A stretch of 36,795 nt of DNA, taken from the NCBI GenBank assembly GCA_910584545.1, contig CAJUBC010000018.1:1-36795 (forward strand), given 5' to 3'. This DNA is from an uncultured Muribaculaceae bacterium. GTDB lineage: Bacteria; Bacteroidota; Bacteroidia; Bacteroidales; Muribaculaceae. The position numbers and the translations under genes were made by a program. Positions 21,138 to 30,407 of this stretch are shown piece by piece; the first letter of the stretch is position 1; every line of letters starts with the position of its first letter. The notes beneath the pieces were generated by a model. That model did no database searches. It was not told the DNA's origin and worked only from the letters and a program-made list of their open reading frames with translations.

Positions 21138-23762
21138 TCACTTGCCAAGGGTGGCGAGGGCCGCACGGATCGTGGCGAGCTTCTCCTCGGCGTCGCTCTT
21201 CTTCTTGCGCTCCATCGCCACGACAGCCTCCGGGGCGTTGGCCACGAAGCGCTCGTTGGCGAGTTTCTTCTCCACTCCGGCAAGGAACTTGGTGTAATAA
21301 TCCAGATCCTTGTTCAGCTTGGCAGTCTCCTCCTCCACGTTGATCTTGTCCTTGAGAGGCACGCTGTACTCCACGGCTCCGACGATGAACGCGGCCGCCG
21401 TCGGATTCTTCTCGCTGACGATGGTGACGGAGCTGAGATTGCCCATCTTCACGAGCACCGCGTCAAGACTGTCGTCGTGCGCGCCCTTTATCTCGAGCGA
21501 AAGATGCTCATGCTGCTTGATCTGCTTCTGCTTGCGCACGGTGCGGATTCCGGCCACCACCTCCTTGAGGTGCTCGAATCCGGAAATAAGCTTCTCGTTC
21601 ACTACTGGTACCTCGGAAAGCTGGGCATACATGATGCTCTCGCCATCGGCGCGCTCCGCGAGATGCTGCCAGAGCTCCTCGGTGATGAACGGCATGAAAG
21701 GATGGAGCAGACGGAGAAGAGTGTCGAAGTAACCGAGAGTGGCTTTGTATGTGGCACCGTCGATAGGAGAACCGTATGCCGGCTTTATCACCTCCAGATA
21801 CCAGCTTGAGAATTCGTCCCAGAAGAGACGGTACGCGGTCATCAGAGCCTCCGAGATACGGAACTTGCCCATGAGGTCATCCATCTCGGCCATTGCCTTG
21901 CCGAGGGCGGACTCGAACCATTCCACCGCGAGACGCGAGCTCTCGGGCTGCGCGGCGCTCTCGTCGACCTCCCAGCCCTTGAGCAAACGGAACGAATTCC
22001 ATATCTTGTTGCAGAAATTGCGTCCCTGCTCGCAGAGCGAGTCATCGTACATGATGTCGTGGCCGGCGGGAGCGGCCAGCATAAGACCCATGCGGACACC
22101 GTCGGCACCGAATTTCTCTATCAGCTCGAGCGGGTCTGGAGAGTTTCCGAGCGATTTCGACATCTTGCGGCCGATCTTGTCGCGAACGATGCCGGTGAAA
22201 TAGACATTCCTGAAAGGCTTGTCGCCGGCGAACTCATATCCAGCCATGATCATCCTCGCCACCCAGAAGAAGATGATGTCGGGACCGGTCACAAGGTCTG
22301 AAGTGGGATAGTAGTATTTGAAGTCGCTGTTCTCAGGCTCGAGTATGCCGTTGAAAAGCGATATCGGCCAGAGCCAGCTGGAGAACCAGGTGTCGAGACA
22401 GTCTGGGTCCTGACGCAGGTCAGCGAGAGTAAGTGACGCGTCGCCGGTCTTCTCGATGGCCTTGAGAAGGGCCTCCTGCTCATTCTCGGCCACCACGAAG
22501 CCACCGCCGGGAAGGAACCAGGCGGGAATGCGGTGGCCCCACCAGAGCTGACGCGAAATGCACCAGTCCTTGATATTGGTCATCCAGTGCCTGTAGGTGT
22601 TCTTGAACTTCGCGGGCACGAAACTGATGTCGCCATCCTCCACGGCTTCGAGAGCCGGGCGGGCCAGGCCTTCCATCTTCACGAACCACTGCATCGAGAG
22701 CTTCGGCTCGATCACGGCATCGGTGCGCTCCGAATGGCCAACCTTGTTGACATAGTCCTCCACCTTCTCCACAAGATCCGCGGCCTTGAGGTCTTCCATG
22801 ATCTTGCGGCGCACCTCAAAGCGGTCCATGCCGACATACATGCCGCCGGCCTCAGAGATGGTCCCGTCGTCATTGAAGATGTCGATGGAGGGGAGATCAT
22901 ATTTCTCTCCGAGCATGTAGTCGTTGACATCATGAGCCGGAGTCACCTTGAGGCATCCGGTACCGAAATCCATCTCGACATATTCATCCATGATAATCGG
23001 CACGGAGCGGCCTACAAGGGGCACTATGACGCGCTTCCCCTTGAGCCAACCATAGCGTTCGTCATTGGGATTGACGCAGACTGCGGTATCGCCGAGGATG
23101 GTCTCGGGACGGGTGGTGGCCACCACGATGTAGCGGTCCTCCCCCTCCACCTTATATCTGAGATGGAACAGATGGCTCTGCTCCTCCTTATAAACGACCT
23201 CTTCGTCGGAGAGGGCGGTCAGTGCCTGCGGATCCCAGTTAACCATCCTCACGCCACGATATATCAGACCTTTCTCGTAAAGGCGGCAGAACACTTTTAT
23301 CACCGATTCCGAACGGATCTCATCCATGGTAAAGGCGGTGCGCTCCCAGTCGCACGAAGCTCCGAGCTTGCGCAGCTGCTTCAGGATGATACCCCCGTAT
23401 TTGTCGGTCCAGTCCCAGGCATGCTTCAGGAACTCCTCGCGGGAGATGGAATGCTTCTCTATTCCCTCTGCGGCGAGCTTGGCCACCACTTTCGCTTCGG
23501 TGGAAATCGCTGCGTGGTCTGTGCCGGGCACCCAGCATGCGTTTTTGCCGGTCATACGCGCGCGACGCACTAAGATGTCCTGAATGGTGTTGTTGAGCAT
23601 GTGGCCCATGTGGAGCACGCCGGTCACGTTCGGCGGCGGAATCACGATCGTGTATGGTTCCCGGTCGTCAGGCTCCGAATGGAACAGATTATGCTCCATC
23701 CAGTAGGAGTACCATTTGTCCTCCACTTCGGCGGGACTGTATTTGGGGGCTAATTCGTTCAT
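21138..23762 (-). CDS. valS: Valyl-tRNA synthetase
   Basis: 874 residues, within the family range. Class I signatures: HIGH-type PPPNVTGVLHMGHMLNNTIQD (HMGH at 51-54) and GRKMSKSLGNSPDP (KMSKS at 533-537). The editing domain (CP1) shows ATTRPETILGDTAVCVNPND and a DYVEMDFGTGCLKVTPAHDVND-like segment, and the catalytic core shows CISRQLWWGHRIPAW. The anticodon-binding domain includes FMPFITEELWQHL, and the C-terminal coiled-coil arm is about 800-874 (DKINVEEETAKLNKDLDYYTKFLAGVEKKL). All domains look intact. It has a strong promoter of its own that interlocks with the divergent surface-protein promoter, and is probably first in a valS-fabD-asd transcript. Confidence 0.98.
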   Translation of the reverse strand: MNELAPKYSPAEVEDKWYSYWMEHNLFHSEPDDREPYTIVIPPPNVTGVLHMGHMLNNTIQDILVRRARMTGKNACWVPGTDHAAISTEAKVVAKLAAEGIEKHSISREEFLKHAWDWTDKYGGIILKQLRKLGASCDWERTAFTMDEIRSESVIKVFCRLYEKGLIYRGVRMVNWDPQALTALSDEEVVYKEEQSHLFHLRYKVEGEDRYIVVATTRPETILGDTAVCVNPNDERYGWLKGKRVIVPLVGRSVPIIMDEYVEMDFGTGCLKVTPAHDVNDYMLGEKYDLPSIDIFNDDGTISEAGGMYVGMDRFEVRRKIMEDLKAADLVEKVEDYVNKVGHSERTDAVIEPKLSMQWFVKMEGLARPALEAVEDGDISFVPAKFKNTYRHWMTNIKDWCISRQLWWGHRIPAWFLPGGGFVVAENEQEALLKAIEKTGDASLTLADLRQDPDCLDTWFSSWLWPISLFNGILEPENSDFKYYYPTSDLVTGPDIIFFWVARMIMAGYEFAGDKPFRNVYFTGIVRDKIGRKMSKSLGNSPDPLELIEKFGADGVRMGLMLAAPAGHDIMYDDSLCEQGRNFCNKIWNSFRLLKGWEVDESAAQPESSRLAVEWFESALGKAMAEMDDLMGKFRISEALMTAYRLFWDEFSSWYLEVIKPAYGSPIDGATYKATLGYFDTLLRLLHPFMPFITEELWQHLAERADGESIMYAQLSEVPVVNEKLISGFEHLKEVVAGIRTVRKQKQIKQHEHLSLEIKGAHDDSLDAVLVKMGNLSSVTIVSEKNPTAAAFIVGAVEYSVPLKDKINVEEETAKLNKDLDYYTKFLAGVEKKLANERFVANAPEAVVAMERKKKSDAEEKLATIRAALATLGK

Positions 23763-23790
23763 CTGTATAGAAAATTTTCGTTTTGAACTG

Positions 23791-23822
23791 CAAAATTAAT
23801 AAGAAAGTTGTTCCTTTGCAAA
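23791..23822 (-). promoter_or_regulatory. valS promoter
   Basis: On the minus strand TTTG (23822-23819), exactly 20 nt, then TAATTTTG (23798-23791): a full consensus match. The start codon is about 29 nt downstream of the -7 box. Confidence 0.85.
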
Positions 23823-23838
23823 ATTATCACTAATTTTG
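23807..23838 (+). promoter_or_regulatory. Promoter of the divergent surface-protein operon
   Basis: GTTG (23807-23810), exactly 20 nt, then TAATTTTG (23831-23838). It shares 16 bp with the valS promoter, so the two may exclude one another. The leader to the ATG at 23968 is about 120 nt and contains paired GGTTCTG / CAGAACC segments (around 23911 and 23941). Confidence 0.8.
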
Positions 23839-23967
23839 GATGGTCTAAAGTGTCGAAATGATCTTTTGACGCAATTGTAACCAAACATCAGGGGCGGCAT
23901 CGGTTGATAGGTTCTGAACCGGGCTTTCCTCCATCATCTCACAGAACCGATATATAACTATAACACT

Positions 23968-26900
23968 ATGAGCCATTTTAAGCGACATTGCTTACTGACA
24001 ATCGCCGGCAGCCTGCTGCTTGCCTCTCCATTGCAGGCATCGCAGGTACCATCTCGGACCACTGCGGGAGGCACAAATCTTTATGGATTTGTATCCTCTA
24101 ACGCGGTCAGCTCAATGAATCCTCCGCGCGGAGTGTATGAAATCGGGCAGTACGGTGAACTTGAACTTAAGTACACCGACCCCGGAGCCCCTTACCTTGA
24201 CCGCTACAACTGCGTGTTCTATCTTGACGGATATCTCTATGGATACGCCACTACGTATTACAACGATGATCTGACAAAAATGGGCTGGCCCTGCTACATG
24301 AAAGTCAACTTCGAGACCGGAGAGGTGGTCGAGAGATACGAAATTACAGGAATCAACGCATGCACCGCGCTCGCGTACAATCCTCACGACGGATATTTCT
24401 ACTTCTTCTCCCCCGAGGGTCCGCAACTCATCCGCTCCACTATAAACAACCCGACGAAATTCGAGACCGTCAAGAAATATAACGGAACCAACTATACCCT
24501 CATATCCCTGGCCTACAACCCCGAGACACGCCTGTTCTATGGAATCAACACCTCCAACCAGTTCGTGAGCATGGATGCCGAAGGCAACCAGACTGTGATC
24601 AGCGATGTCCCCGACAAGACCAACCATGCATCTTTCCAGGCGGGCATGGCGTATTCACCGGTGGAAAACCTGTTCTACTGGAATTATCTCGGTTATGACC
24701 AGTCTTCATCCCTATACACCATAACGACCGACGGCCAGTTCAACAAAGAATGCGATCTCGACGACAGCGCCAACTTAGACTGGCTCGTCACACCCGACCA
24801 GAAGTATATCGCATCCGCCCCCGAGCAACCGATCATCGATGCGATCGACTTCCAGAAAGGAAGCGTTTCCGGAGAGATCCGCTTCACGATGCCGAATGTG
24901 ACTCAGGACGGATCGCAACTTCCCGCGTCGCTGACATGGAATCTGACTCTTGATGGAGAGGCATGCCGGGAGGGCACGGCAGCCCCCGGAGAATCAGTCA
25001 CGACAAGACTTGACGACATTCCCGTCGGCAACCATGAGTTCGGTCTCAGCGTGACGGCCGATGACCAGACATGCGATCCCGTATACCGCCGCGTGTTCAT
25101 CGGCTTCGACACCCCTCAGCAGCCCACCAATGTGGTGATCAATAACTTCAGCGTTTCCTGGACAGCTCCCAAACGTGGCGTCAACGGAGGCTACATCGAC
25201 TTAGCCGCAATGACCTACAAGGTATCCGTGACCGATGTGTTCGGGAACGTAGCCTTCTCCACGACTACAAGCGAGACCAGCTGCGACTACACTCTCGCTG
25301 ATCCCAAGAACTTCTCTCTCTACACGGCACATGTAGTAGCTGTAAGCAACGGCAATGAGAGCGAGACAGCCTCCTCAAAGGGCATCAAACGCGGAGAATA
25401 CATGACTCCCACAGTGAGATTCTCACCCACAGAAGCCGAGTTCTCCCTGATGGAGGCATCTGACAACAACAAGGACAACATCACCTGGACATGGAACGCC
25501 GAACGCCAGGCCCTTTACTCCAAATACACAGAGAACCAGACCGGCATGGACGACTATATTTTCCTGCCGCCGATGTACTTTGACAACGCTGAGAAAATCT
25601 ACGGATTCTCGATGGACGCATCCGCATGGTCACCGAACTTCACGGAAGAATCCATCGAGGTAGTACTCGCCACATCTCCCGACTACGAAGGAGCAATCGA
25701 GAGCCTCGTCGAGACATCATCGGTACCCTGTGCGTATGACCAGCGCGGAAACCTGATATCGGAATACAAGAACTTCCACACATCGTTCAGCGTGATCGAG
25801 TCTGGCATCTATTACATCGGTATCCACTGCAAATCGAAAGGAGACCAGGCCGGCATCCTCGTCAAGAACATCGAGGTGTCGGACGGAGGTGTGATTCCCA
25901 CCAGCCCTGCCGCTCCCACAGTCACAAACGTTGTGGCCGCACAGCAAGGCGTGCTTCAGGCAACCGTAACCTTCACGTTCCCGACCACTCTTGTGAACGG
26001 CAATCCCATTCCCGAGGGAACCGAACTCAAAGCCACTGTGTCGAGTTCAGTCGACAAGGTGACAGTCGATGGAGTTGCCGGTGCCAGCACCCAGGTGGAC
26101 GTAAAGACAGTACAGGGAGAGAATGAAATCGAAATCGTGATCACCAACGACAAAGGCCAGAACAGCCCGAGCACCATCGCAAAGGTATTCACCGGCCAGA
26201 CCGCGCCCGCACCGGTGTCTCACGTACGGGGCATCATCTCTGACGACATGCTCAACTTCACTCTCCAGTGGGACGCTCCCGAGGAGGGCGACAACGGCGG
26301 ATACATCAACCCCGAGCAGCTCTCGTACAATATCTATTACTACGACCCGCACGCATATCCCAACTACTGGGTCCTTCTCGACAATGTCAAGGAATGCGAA
26401 TACACATTCACACCCAGCACACAGGATTACTGGTACATCGGCATCCAGGCCGTAAACGTGGCCGGTTCGAGCTCGCTTATGTCCGGTTCCGCATGGGCAG
26501 GTCCTGCATATACCCTCCCCTATTCCGACCATTTCAAGAACCCGACCGACATATATGAGACCAAGCCCTGGAGAATCTTCTCGCAGGACTATTATGCTGA
26601 ATGGACATTCAACTACCTGAAGGAGATCTCTCCGGACATATTCGGCTCCAACAACGAAACCATCGCGATGTATTGCGGAGGAGACGCCGGAACCATGGGC
26701 CGCGTGTCGATGCCGAGGTTCTCGACAATGGACGAGACATCCGCTACCATCACTATGGATGTCTATACCGGAAAACGCGCCGCGCAGGTCGACATCCTCT
26801 GTTACTCCACTTTCCATCAGGCATCAATGTACAAACTTGGCACTCTGCCGGTCAACGGTGCCGATGAAATCTCCAAGGTATCGTTCACGTTCCCACAGGA

Positions 26901-27222
26901 ATACATGAACCAGCCGTGGGTACAGGTAATGATCGACACCAGCATCACCAGCACCAACAGCTTCTTCGCAATGACAGGTGTCGAGGTGTCCGGAGCCAGC
27001 GGTATAGATCTGCTTCCAGCAGCAGCCGAGGAGGCCATCTTCACGGCTCCTGGTGCAGTCAGAATCACCGGATGCGAGGGCGATGAATACATGATCGCCA
27101 CCGTAGACGGCCGCGTGGTTTCCTCGGGTGCCGTACGCGGTAACGACGCATACTTCTACCTCGAACCGGGCATCTACCTGGTTCGTGCCGGCGAGAACAG
27201 TGCCAAAGTCATTGTTAAATAA
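23968..27222 (+). CDS. Large surface protein: propeller, duplicated Fn3/jelly-roll units, sorting-type C-terminus
   Basis: 1084 residues with a signal peptide (about 1-24, SLLLASPLQAS). Residues about 40-285 look like a beta-propeller (repeats such as CTALAYNPHDGYFYFFS, LISLAYNPETRLFYGIN and AGMAYSPVENLFYWN). Two similar blocks follow, about 288-640 and 648-1010. Each has two fibronectin type III-like domains (compare SWTAPKRGVNGGYIDLAAMTYKV with QWDAPEEGDNGGYINPEQLSYNI) and a jelly-roll-like domain. Residues about 1015-1084 form a type IX-like sorting domain ending GIYLVRAGENSAKVIVK. No catalytic motif is seen; adhesion or glycan binding is a guess. It is 9 bp upstream of the next surface gene, in one operon. 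Confidence 0.65.
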   Translation: MSHFKRHCLLTIAGSLLLASPLQASQVPSRTTAGGTNLYGFVSSNAVSSMNPPRGVYEIGQYGELELKYTDPGAPYLDRYNCVFYLDGYLYGYATTYYNDDLTKMGWPCYMKVNFETGEVVERYEITGINACTALAYNPHDGYFYFFSPEGPQLIRSTINNPTKFETVKKYNGTNYTLISLAYNPETRLFYGINTSNQFVSMDAEGNQTVISDVPDKTNHASFQAGMAYSPVENLFYWNYLGYDQSSSLYTITTDGQFNKECDLDDSANLDWLVTPDQKYIASAPEQPIIDAIDFQKGSVSGEIRFTMPNVTQDGSQLPASLTWNLTLDGEACREGTAAPGESVTTRLDDIPVGNHEFGLSVTADDQTCDPVYRRVFIGFDTPQQPTNVVINNFSVSWTAPKRGVNGGYIDLAAMTYKVSVTDVFGNVAFSTTTSETSCDYTLADPKNFSLYTAHVVAVSNGNESETASSKGIKRGEYMTPTVRFSPTEAEFSLMEASDNNKDNITWTWNAERQALYSKYTENQTGMDDYIFLPPMYFDNAEKIYGFSMDASAWSPNFTEESIEVVLATSPDYEGAIESLVETSSVPCAYDQRGNLISEYKNFHTSFSVIESGIYYIGIHCKSKGDQAGILVKNIEVSDGGVIPTSPAAPTVTNVVAAQQGVLQATVTFTFPTTLVNGNPIPEGTELKATVSSSVDKVTVDGVAGASTQVDVKTVQGENEIEIVITNDKGQNSPSTIAKVFTGQTAPAPVSHVRGIISDDMLNFTLQWDAPEEGDNGGYINPEQLSYNIYYYDPHAYPNYWVLLDNVKECEYTFTPSTQDYWYIGIQAVNVAGSSSLMSGSAWAGPAYTLPYSDHFKNPTDIYETKPWRIFSQDYYAEWTFNYLKEISPDIFGSNNETIAMYCGGDAGTMGRVSMPRFSTMDETSATITMDVYTGKRAAQVDILCYSTFHQASMYKLGTLPVNGADEISKVSFTFPQEYMNQPWVQVMIDTSITSTNSFFAMTGVEVSGASGIDLLPAAAEEAIFTAPGAVRITGCEGDEYMIATVDGRVVSSGAVRGNDAYFYLEPGIYLVRAGENSAKVIVK

Positions 27223-27231
27223 CATAATGAA

Positions 27232-29061
27232 ATGAAACTTAAATCTTTGATAATTCTGCTCGCGGCCATCCTCATTCCGGGGATGGCCTCGGCGCAGACT
27301 TTCTACAAACTCGGCTACTGTAACGGAAAGGTCGCATCGGAAAGCGGTCTCGAGGTTGACGGGGCTGCGACTGTAGAAGCGGCAATCAAACTGAGTGCCT
27401 CCGACCTGCAGCGCTTTTCAGGCGATGCGTTCGCAGGAGTCAACGCGGGCCTTGCCAACAAACTCAATGTACTGCGCCTCACGGCGTGGGTACGCGAGAG
27501 CCTTGACGGCGAGAACCTCGCCGACACCGTCATCGACCTCCACTCGAAACAGCGTCCACGCACAGGCTGGAACGTAATGCAGTTCAAGTCCCCGGTAGCG
27601 ATCGAGTCCGGCAAGGACTATTATGTGGGTTATACCGTAGAACAGACCAAGAAAGCCGCAGTGGTGTCGTTCGTGGACGGAACATCCGCAAACGGCTCCT
27701 TCGTGAAATTGCCCGGAGCGGACTGGACAAGCCGCACCGACCTCGGAGTGCTTTCGATTGAAGCGCTGATATCAGGCGACAATCTGCCTAAGCATGATCT
27801 GCAACTGACAGAAGCGTCGTTCGACACAGACTATTATCTGACCGATTCGACAATCTCGCTTTCCTATCAGGTGCGCAATGAAGGCATCGAGCGAGTGAAC
27901 TACTACACGCTCAAGGTATGGCCTAAGGAAGATCCTGAAAACGTCTTCACCAAGAAAATAAACCAGACACTGAACTACGGTATAGAGCGCTCCAACCTCC
28001 AGGCCATGCAGTTCAAGAACCTTGAAGCCGGTAAAACGTACACGTTCATGGCCTCCATCGAGAAACCGGATGATTTCGACGACGAGACACCGGCAGATAA
28101 CGAGCGCGAGGTATGCACGCTTCCTGTAATCAATAAGGTATTCCCCCGCACCGCGATCCTCGAGGAATTCACCACAGAGTTGTGCTCGAACTGTCCTGCG
28201 GCGGCACAGACGCTGCATGACATGATCGAAGGTATGGATGCCGACCGCCAGTCGCGTCTTGCCATCGTGTGCCATCACTCAGGTTTCCACACGGATAGCT
28301 TCACACTCCCCTGCGACGAGGATTATGTATGGTTCTTCAACAACTACAACAACATGGGACAGCTCTATACCTACGCGCCAGGCTTCATGCTGGACCGTAT
28401 CAAGGAGGAGGGTCCGGCCTACGACACACCTGTCTTCAACAACCTTCCCGTAGGAACCTTTAAAGAGAAAGTATCCCGTGAGCAGGATGTTCCCGCGTTG
28501 TATAGCTTGACTGTCACGGGCCATCACGACAAGGAGACCCGTAAGATCGAGGTGACCGTGTCGGGCGAAAGCGTCCTCGAAAAGCTTGAGAATCCTCGCG
28601 TGACGGTATATTTAGTGGAGGACAATGTAAAGCCGAGCGACCGTCCCGGACAGGCCGGCGCATCTACCGGCTACCTCCACAACCACGTGACCCGGGCATA
28701 TAACGCCACATGGGGGGCACCGGCAGAATGGACAGGAACCGCCTATACATATTCCTGCACCCTCGAGTATCCGGAAGGATGCAGTCCCGCCAATATGCAG
28801 GTTGTCGCTTTCATCGGCAATTACGACCCGAAGAATCCGGTGAACTGCGAAATCGCCAACGGAGCCAAGGTCAATCTCCTTGAGATTTCCACCAACGGCA
28901 TCGGCTGCATCCGCGACATGGACGCAATCGACGCAGAGACAGTAAGGGTATACGACCTTTCCGGCCGATGCCTCGGCAATGACACCGACAGCCTTCCCGC
29001 AGGAATCTACATCCTGCGTGACGCTCTCGGCAACAGTGCCAAGATCCTGAAGAGCAAATAA
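27232..29061 (+). CDS. Omp28-related surface protein with thioredoxin-like CxxC module
   Basis: 609 residues; signal peptide about 1-21 (LIPGMASAQ). The N-terminal half has beta-sandwich segments (FYKLGYCNGKV ... SGKDYYVGYTVEQTKKAAVVSF; LTEASFDTDYYLTDSTISLSYQVRNEG). Around 310-480 is an Omp28-like region: TAILEEFTTELCSNCPAAAQTLHDMIEGM with C318/C321, then an RLAIVCHHSGFHTDSF strand. The CxxCP motif and its position suggest a thioredoxin fold; redox activity is not established. The C-terminus (about 545-609) is short and sorting-like (VRVYDLSGRCLGNDTDSLPAGIYILRD). Its last 55 bp overlap the 3' end of the amidase gene on the other strand. Confidence 0.72.
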   Translation: MKLKSLIILLAAILIPGMASAQTFYKLGYCNGKVASESGLEVDGAATVEAAIKLSASDLQRFSGDAFAGVNAGLANKLNVLRLTAWVRESLDGENLADTVIDLHSKQRPRTGWNVMQFKSPVAIESGKDYYVGYTVEQTKKAAVVSFVDGTSANGSFVKLPGADWTSRTDLGVLSIEALISGDNLPKHDLQLTEASFDTDYYLTDSTISLSYQVRNEGIERVNYYTLKVWPKEDPENVFTKKINQTLNYGIERSNLQAMQFKNLEAGKTYTFMASIEKPDDFDDETPADNEREVCTLPVINKVFPRTAILEEFTTELCSNCPAAAQTLHDMIEGMDADRQSRLAIVCHHSGFHTDSFTLPCDEDYVWFFNNYNNMGQLYTYAPGFMLDRIKEEGPAYDTPVFNNLPVGTFKEKVSREQDVPALYSLTVTGHHDKETRKIEVTVSGESVLEKLENPRVTVYLVEDNVKPSDRPGQAGASTGYLHNHVTRAYNATWGAPAEWTGTAYTYSCTLEYPEGCSPANMQVVAFIGNYDPKNPVNCEIANGAKVNLLEISTNGIGCIRDMDAIDAETVRVYDLSGRCLGNDTDSLPAGIYILRDALGNSAKILKSK

Positions 29062-29963
29062 ACCAACGGTATAATACCGACAGCCATCAGCGCCCGTTTC
29101 CATCGAGGAAGCGGGCGCTCTTTTTCCACCATCTTCTCTACCGGAATCTCCACGCGACGCTCCACCGTGACAGGAATCTCCCTCACTACCGTATCCCTGC
29201 TGCTCCTTACCTCTGACCCGCTCCGGAAGCGGTCACGCTCACGCCAATGCCACACCTCCATCCGCACCGTGTCGCCACAGTCGCGGACGTACACAGAATC
29301 GCGAATCCATACCGAATCGATTTTTGAAGCCTCCATCCGAAAAGCGTCGGCATGTACTGCCGAATGATCGACAGTAACTACCGTCGGAACATCGGAGATG
29401 CTCTTGGGGGAACATGCCGAGGGAATCATGGAGGCGGCAATCAGAAGAGGAACGGCCACCAGAGCTTTCCGCGACGGTTTGCCTCGGTTGACGGTTGAGG
29501 CCATACGCGCAAGCGCATCGCGCACACTCTTCAGCAGTGGCGCGTATTCCTTCTCGGCATCGAAGCAGGGACAGGCTTTCGCCACACCTTTCACATCGCG
29601 GTGGCCGCATACACGGATAATCGACGGATAGCGGTAAAGGAGCGTGCGGATAAGCGTGACAATGGTGCGCCGCTGCACCGGAGTGCGGGTATCGGCAGGA
29701 TTTTCTCCACGGCTGTCGAGTCCTCCGATATAGCAGATGGAAAGGCTACGGCGATTCATCCCCTCCTGAGGACAGTGGGCGCCCACAGCGTCATCACGGC
29801 GCCCACGGACATACGTTCCGTCACGATAAACTATATAATGGTATCCCACACTGTCGAATCCCCTTGAGCGATGCCACCTGTCGATATCGGCTACGGTGAA
29901 GTCTTTACCCGCCTGTGTGGCGGAGCAATGGATGAGTATTGTGTCTATGTTGCGCATGGTCAT
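29007..29963 (-). CDS. N-acetylmuramoyl-L-alanine amidase fused to a spanin-like lipoprotein/membrane region
   Basis: 318 residues. Residues 1-150 form an amidase_2 / T7-lysozyme-type domain: zinc ligands H12 (ILIHCSATQ), H121 (VCGHRDVKG) and C131 (KACPCFD), with VGYHYIVYRDGT carrying the conserved tyrosines. Residues 167-184 are hydrophobic and end in a lipobox-like IPSAC. Residues 195-285 are charged with repeated DSV/DTV steps (IDSVWIRDSVYVRDCGDTVRMEVWHWRERDR ... RDTVVREIPVTVERRVEIPVEKMVEKE). Residues 291-311 are a transmembrane helix. Amidase plus such a lipoprotein/TM protein are separate lysis genes in many Bacteroidetes phages; here they appear fused. The ATG overlaps the upstream stop (ATGA), which fixes the start. 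The gene ends inside the opposite coding region. Confidence 0.75.
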   Translation of the reverse strand: MTMRNIDTILIHCSATQAGKDFTVADIDRWHRSRGFDSVGYHYIVYRDGTYVRGRRDDAVGAHCPQEGMNRRSLSICYIGGLDSRGENPADTRTPVQRRTIVTLIRTLLYRYPSIIRVCGHRDVKGVAKACPCFDAEKEYAPLLKSVRDALARMASTVNRGKPSRKALVAVPLLIAASMIPSACSPKSISDVPTVVTVDHSAVHADAFRMEASKIDSVWIRDSVYVRDCGDTVRMEVWHWRERDRFRSGSEVRSSRDTVVREIPVTVERRVEIPVEKMVEKERPLPRWKRALMAVGIIPLVYLLFRILALLPRASRRM

Positions 29964-30340
29964 GAATTTTTAGAATTGGTCTTGGAATTGGATTTCTGTT
30001 GCTGCAGCCCCCGGATCTTGCTCTGTCGGCACATCAGGAGCTTATTGTAAAGGCTGATGATTTCCTCATCCTTCTCACGGATGCGGCGAGTCTTGTCCTC
30101 GATTATCCGGTCCTTGTCGGCTCCGGCACGCAGAGCCTCCTGAAGCTGGTCGTTGACCACATCGAGCGAATTGTGGAGGGAGGAGATACGTTGGTTCTCC
30201 GCATGGATTTCAGCGGTGACTGCCTCGGCGTTCTTGATACGCCGGCTGGCCCGGCGGTAGAGCAGGTAGGTCACGAGAGTGGAGCAGCCGAACACTGCGG
30301 ACCCCATACCTGAAATTAGATTTACGATTTCTGAAGTCAT
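29960..30340 (-). CDS. Small membrane protein with coiled coil (holin/spanin-like, phage type)
   Basis: 126 residues. One transmembrane segment (about 6-28, VNLISGMGSAVFGCSTLVTYLLY) is followed by a basic RRASRR stretch and a long charged heptad-rich coiled coil (about 34-105: AVTAEIHAENQRISSLHNSLDVVNDQLQEAL ... KDRIIEDKTRRIREKDEEIISLYNKLL). It ends in a Gln/Asn/Ser/Lys-rich tail. This N-in, single-TM, coiled-coil form is common among small proteins next to endolysins in Bacteroidales prophages. It is translationally coupled (ATGA) to the amidase. No family can be named, and holin or i-spanin function is inference. Confidence 0.6.
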   Translation of the reverse strand: MTSEIVNLISGMGSAVFGCSTLVTYLLYRRASRRIKNAEAVTAEIHAENQRISSLHNSLDVVNDQLQEALRAGADKDRIIEDKTRRIREKDEEIISLYNKLLMCRQSKIRGLQQQKSNSKTNSKNS

Positions 30341-30399
30341 GGATTACGATTGATTTGGATAGATGATGGTTATAATGATATGGATTTGCCATCCGGGCA

Positions 30400-30407
30400 C
30401 AAAATTA
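30400..30407 (-). promoter_or_regulatory. -7 promoter element for the lysis-like pair
   Basis: TAATTTTG on the minus strand (30407-30400) matches TAnnTTTG. No clear -33 is visible because the upstream bases are taken up by the hairpin at 30407-30440. The leader to the ATG at 30340 would be about 50 nt. Confidence 0.55.

Noticed and set aside
22533..23573. Plus-strand frame of 346 codons opposite valS
   Set aside because: Antisense to the catalytic domains of valS; no independent signals.
29007..30340. Full prophage
   Set aside because: Only two phage-like genes are present; no integrase, terminase, capsid or tail gene and no attachment repeats were seen.
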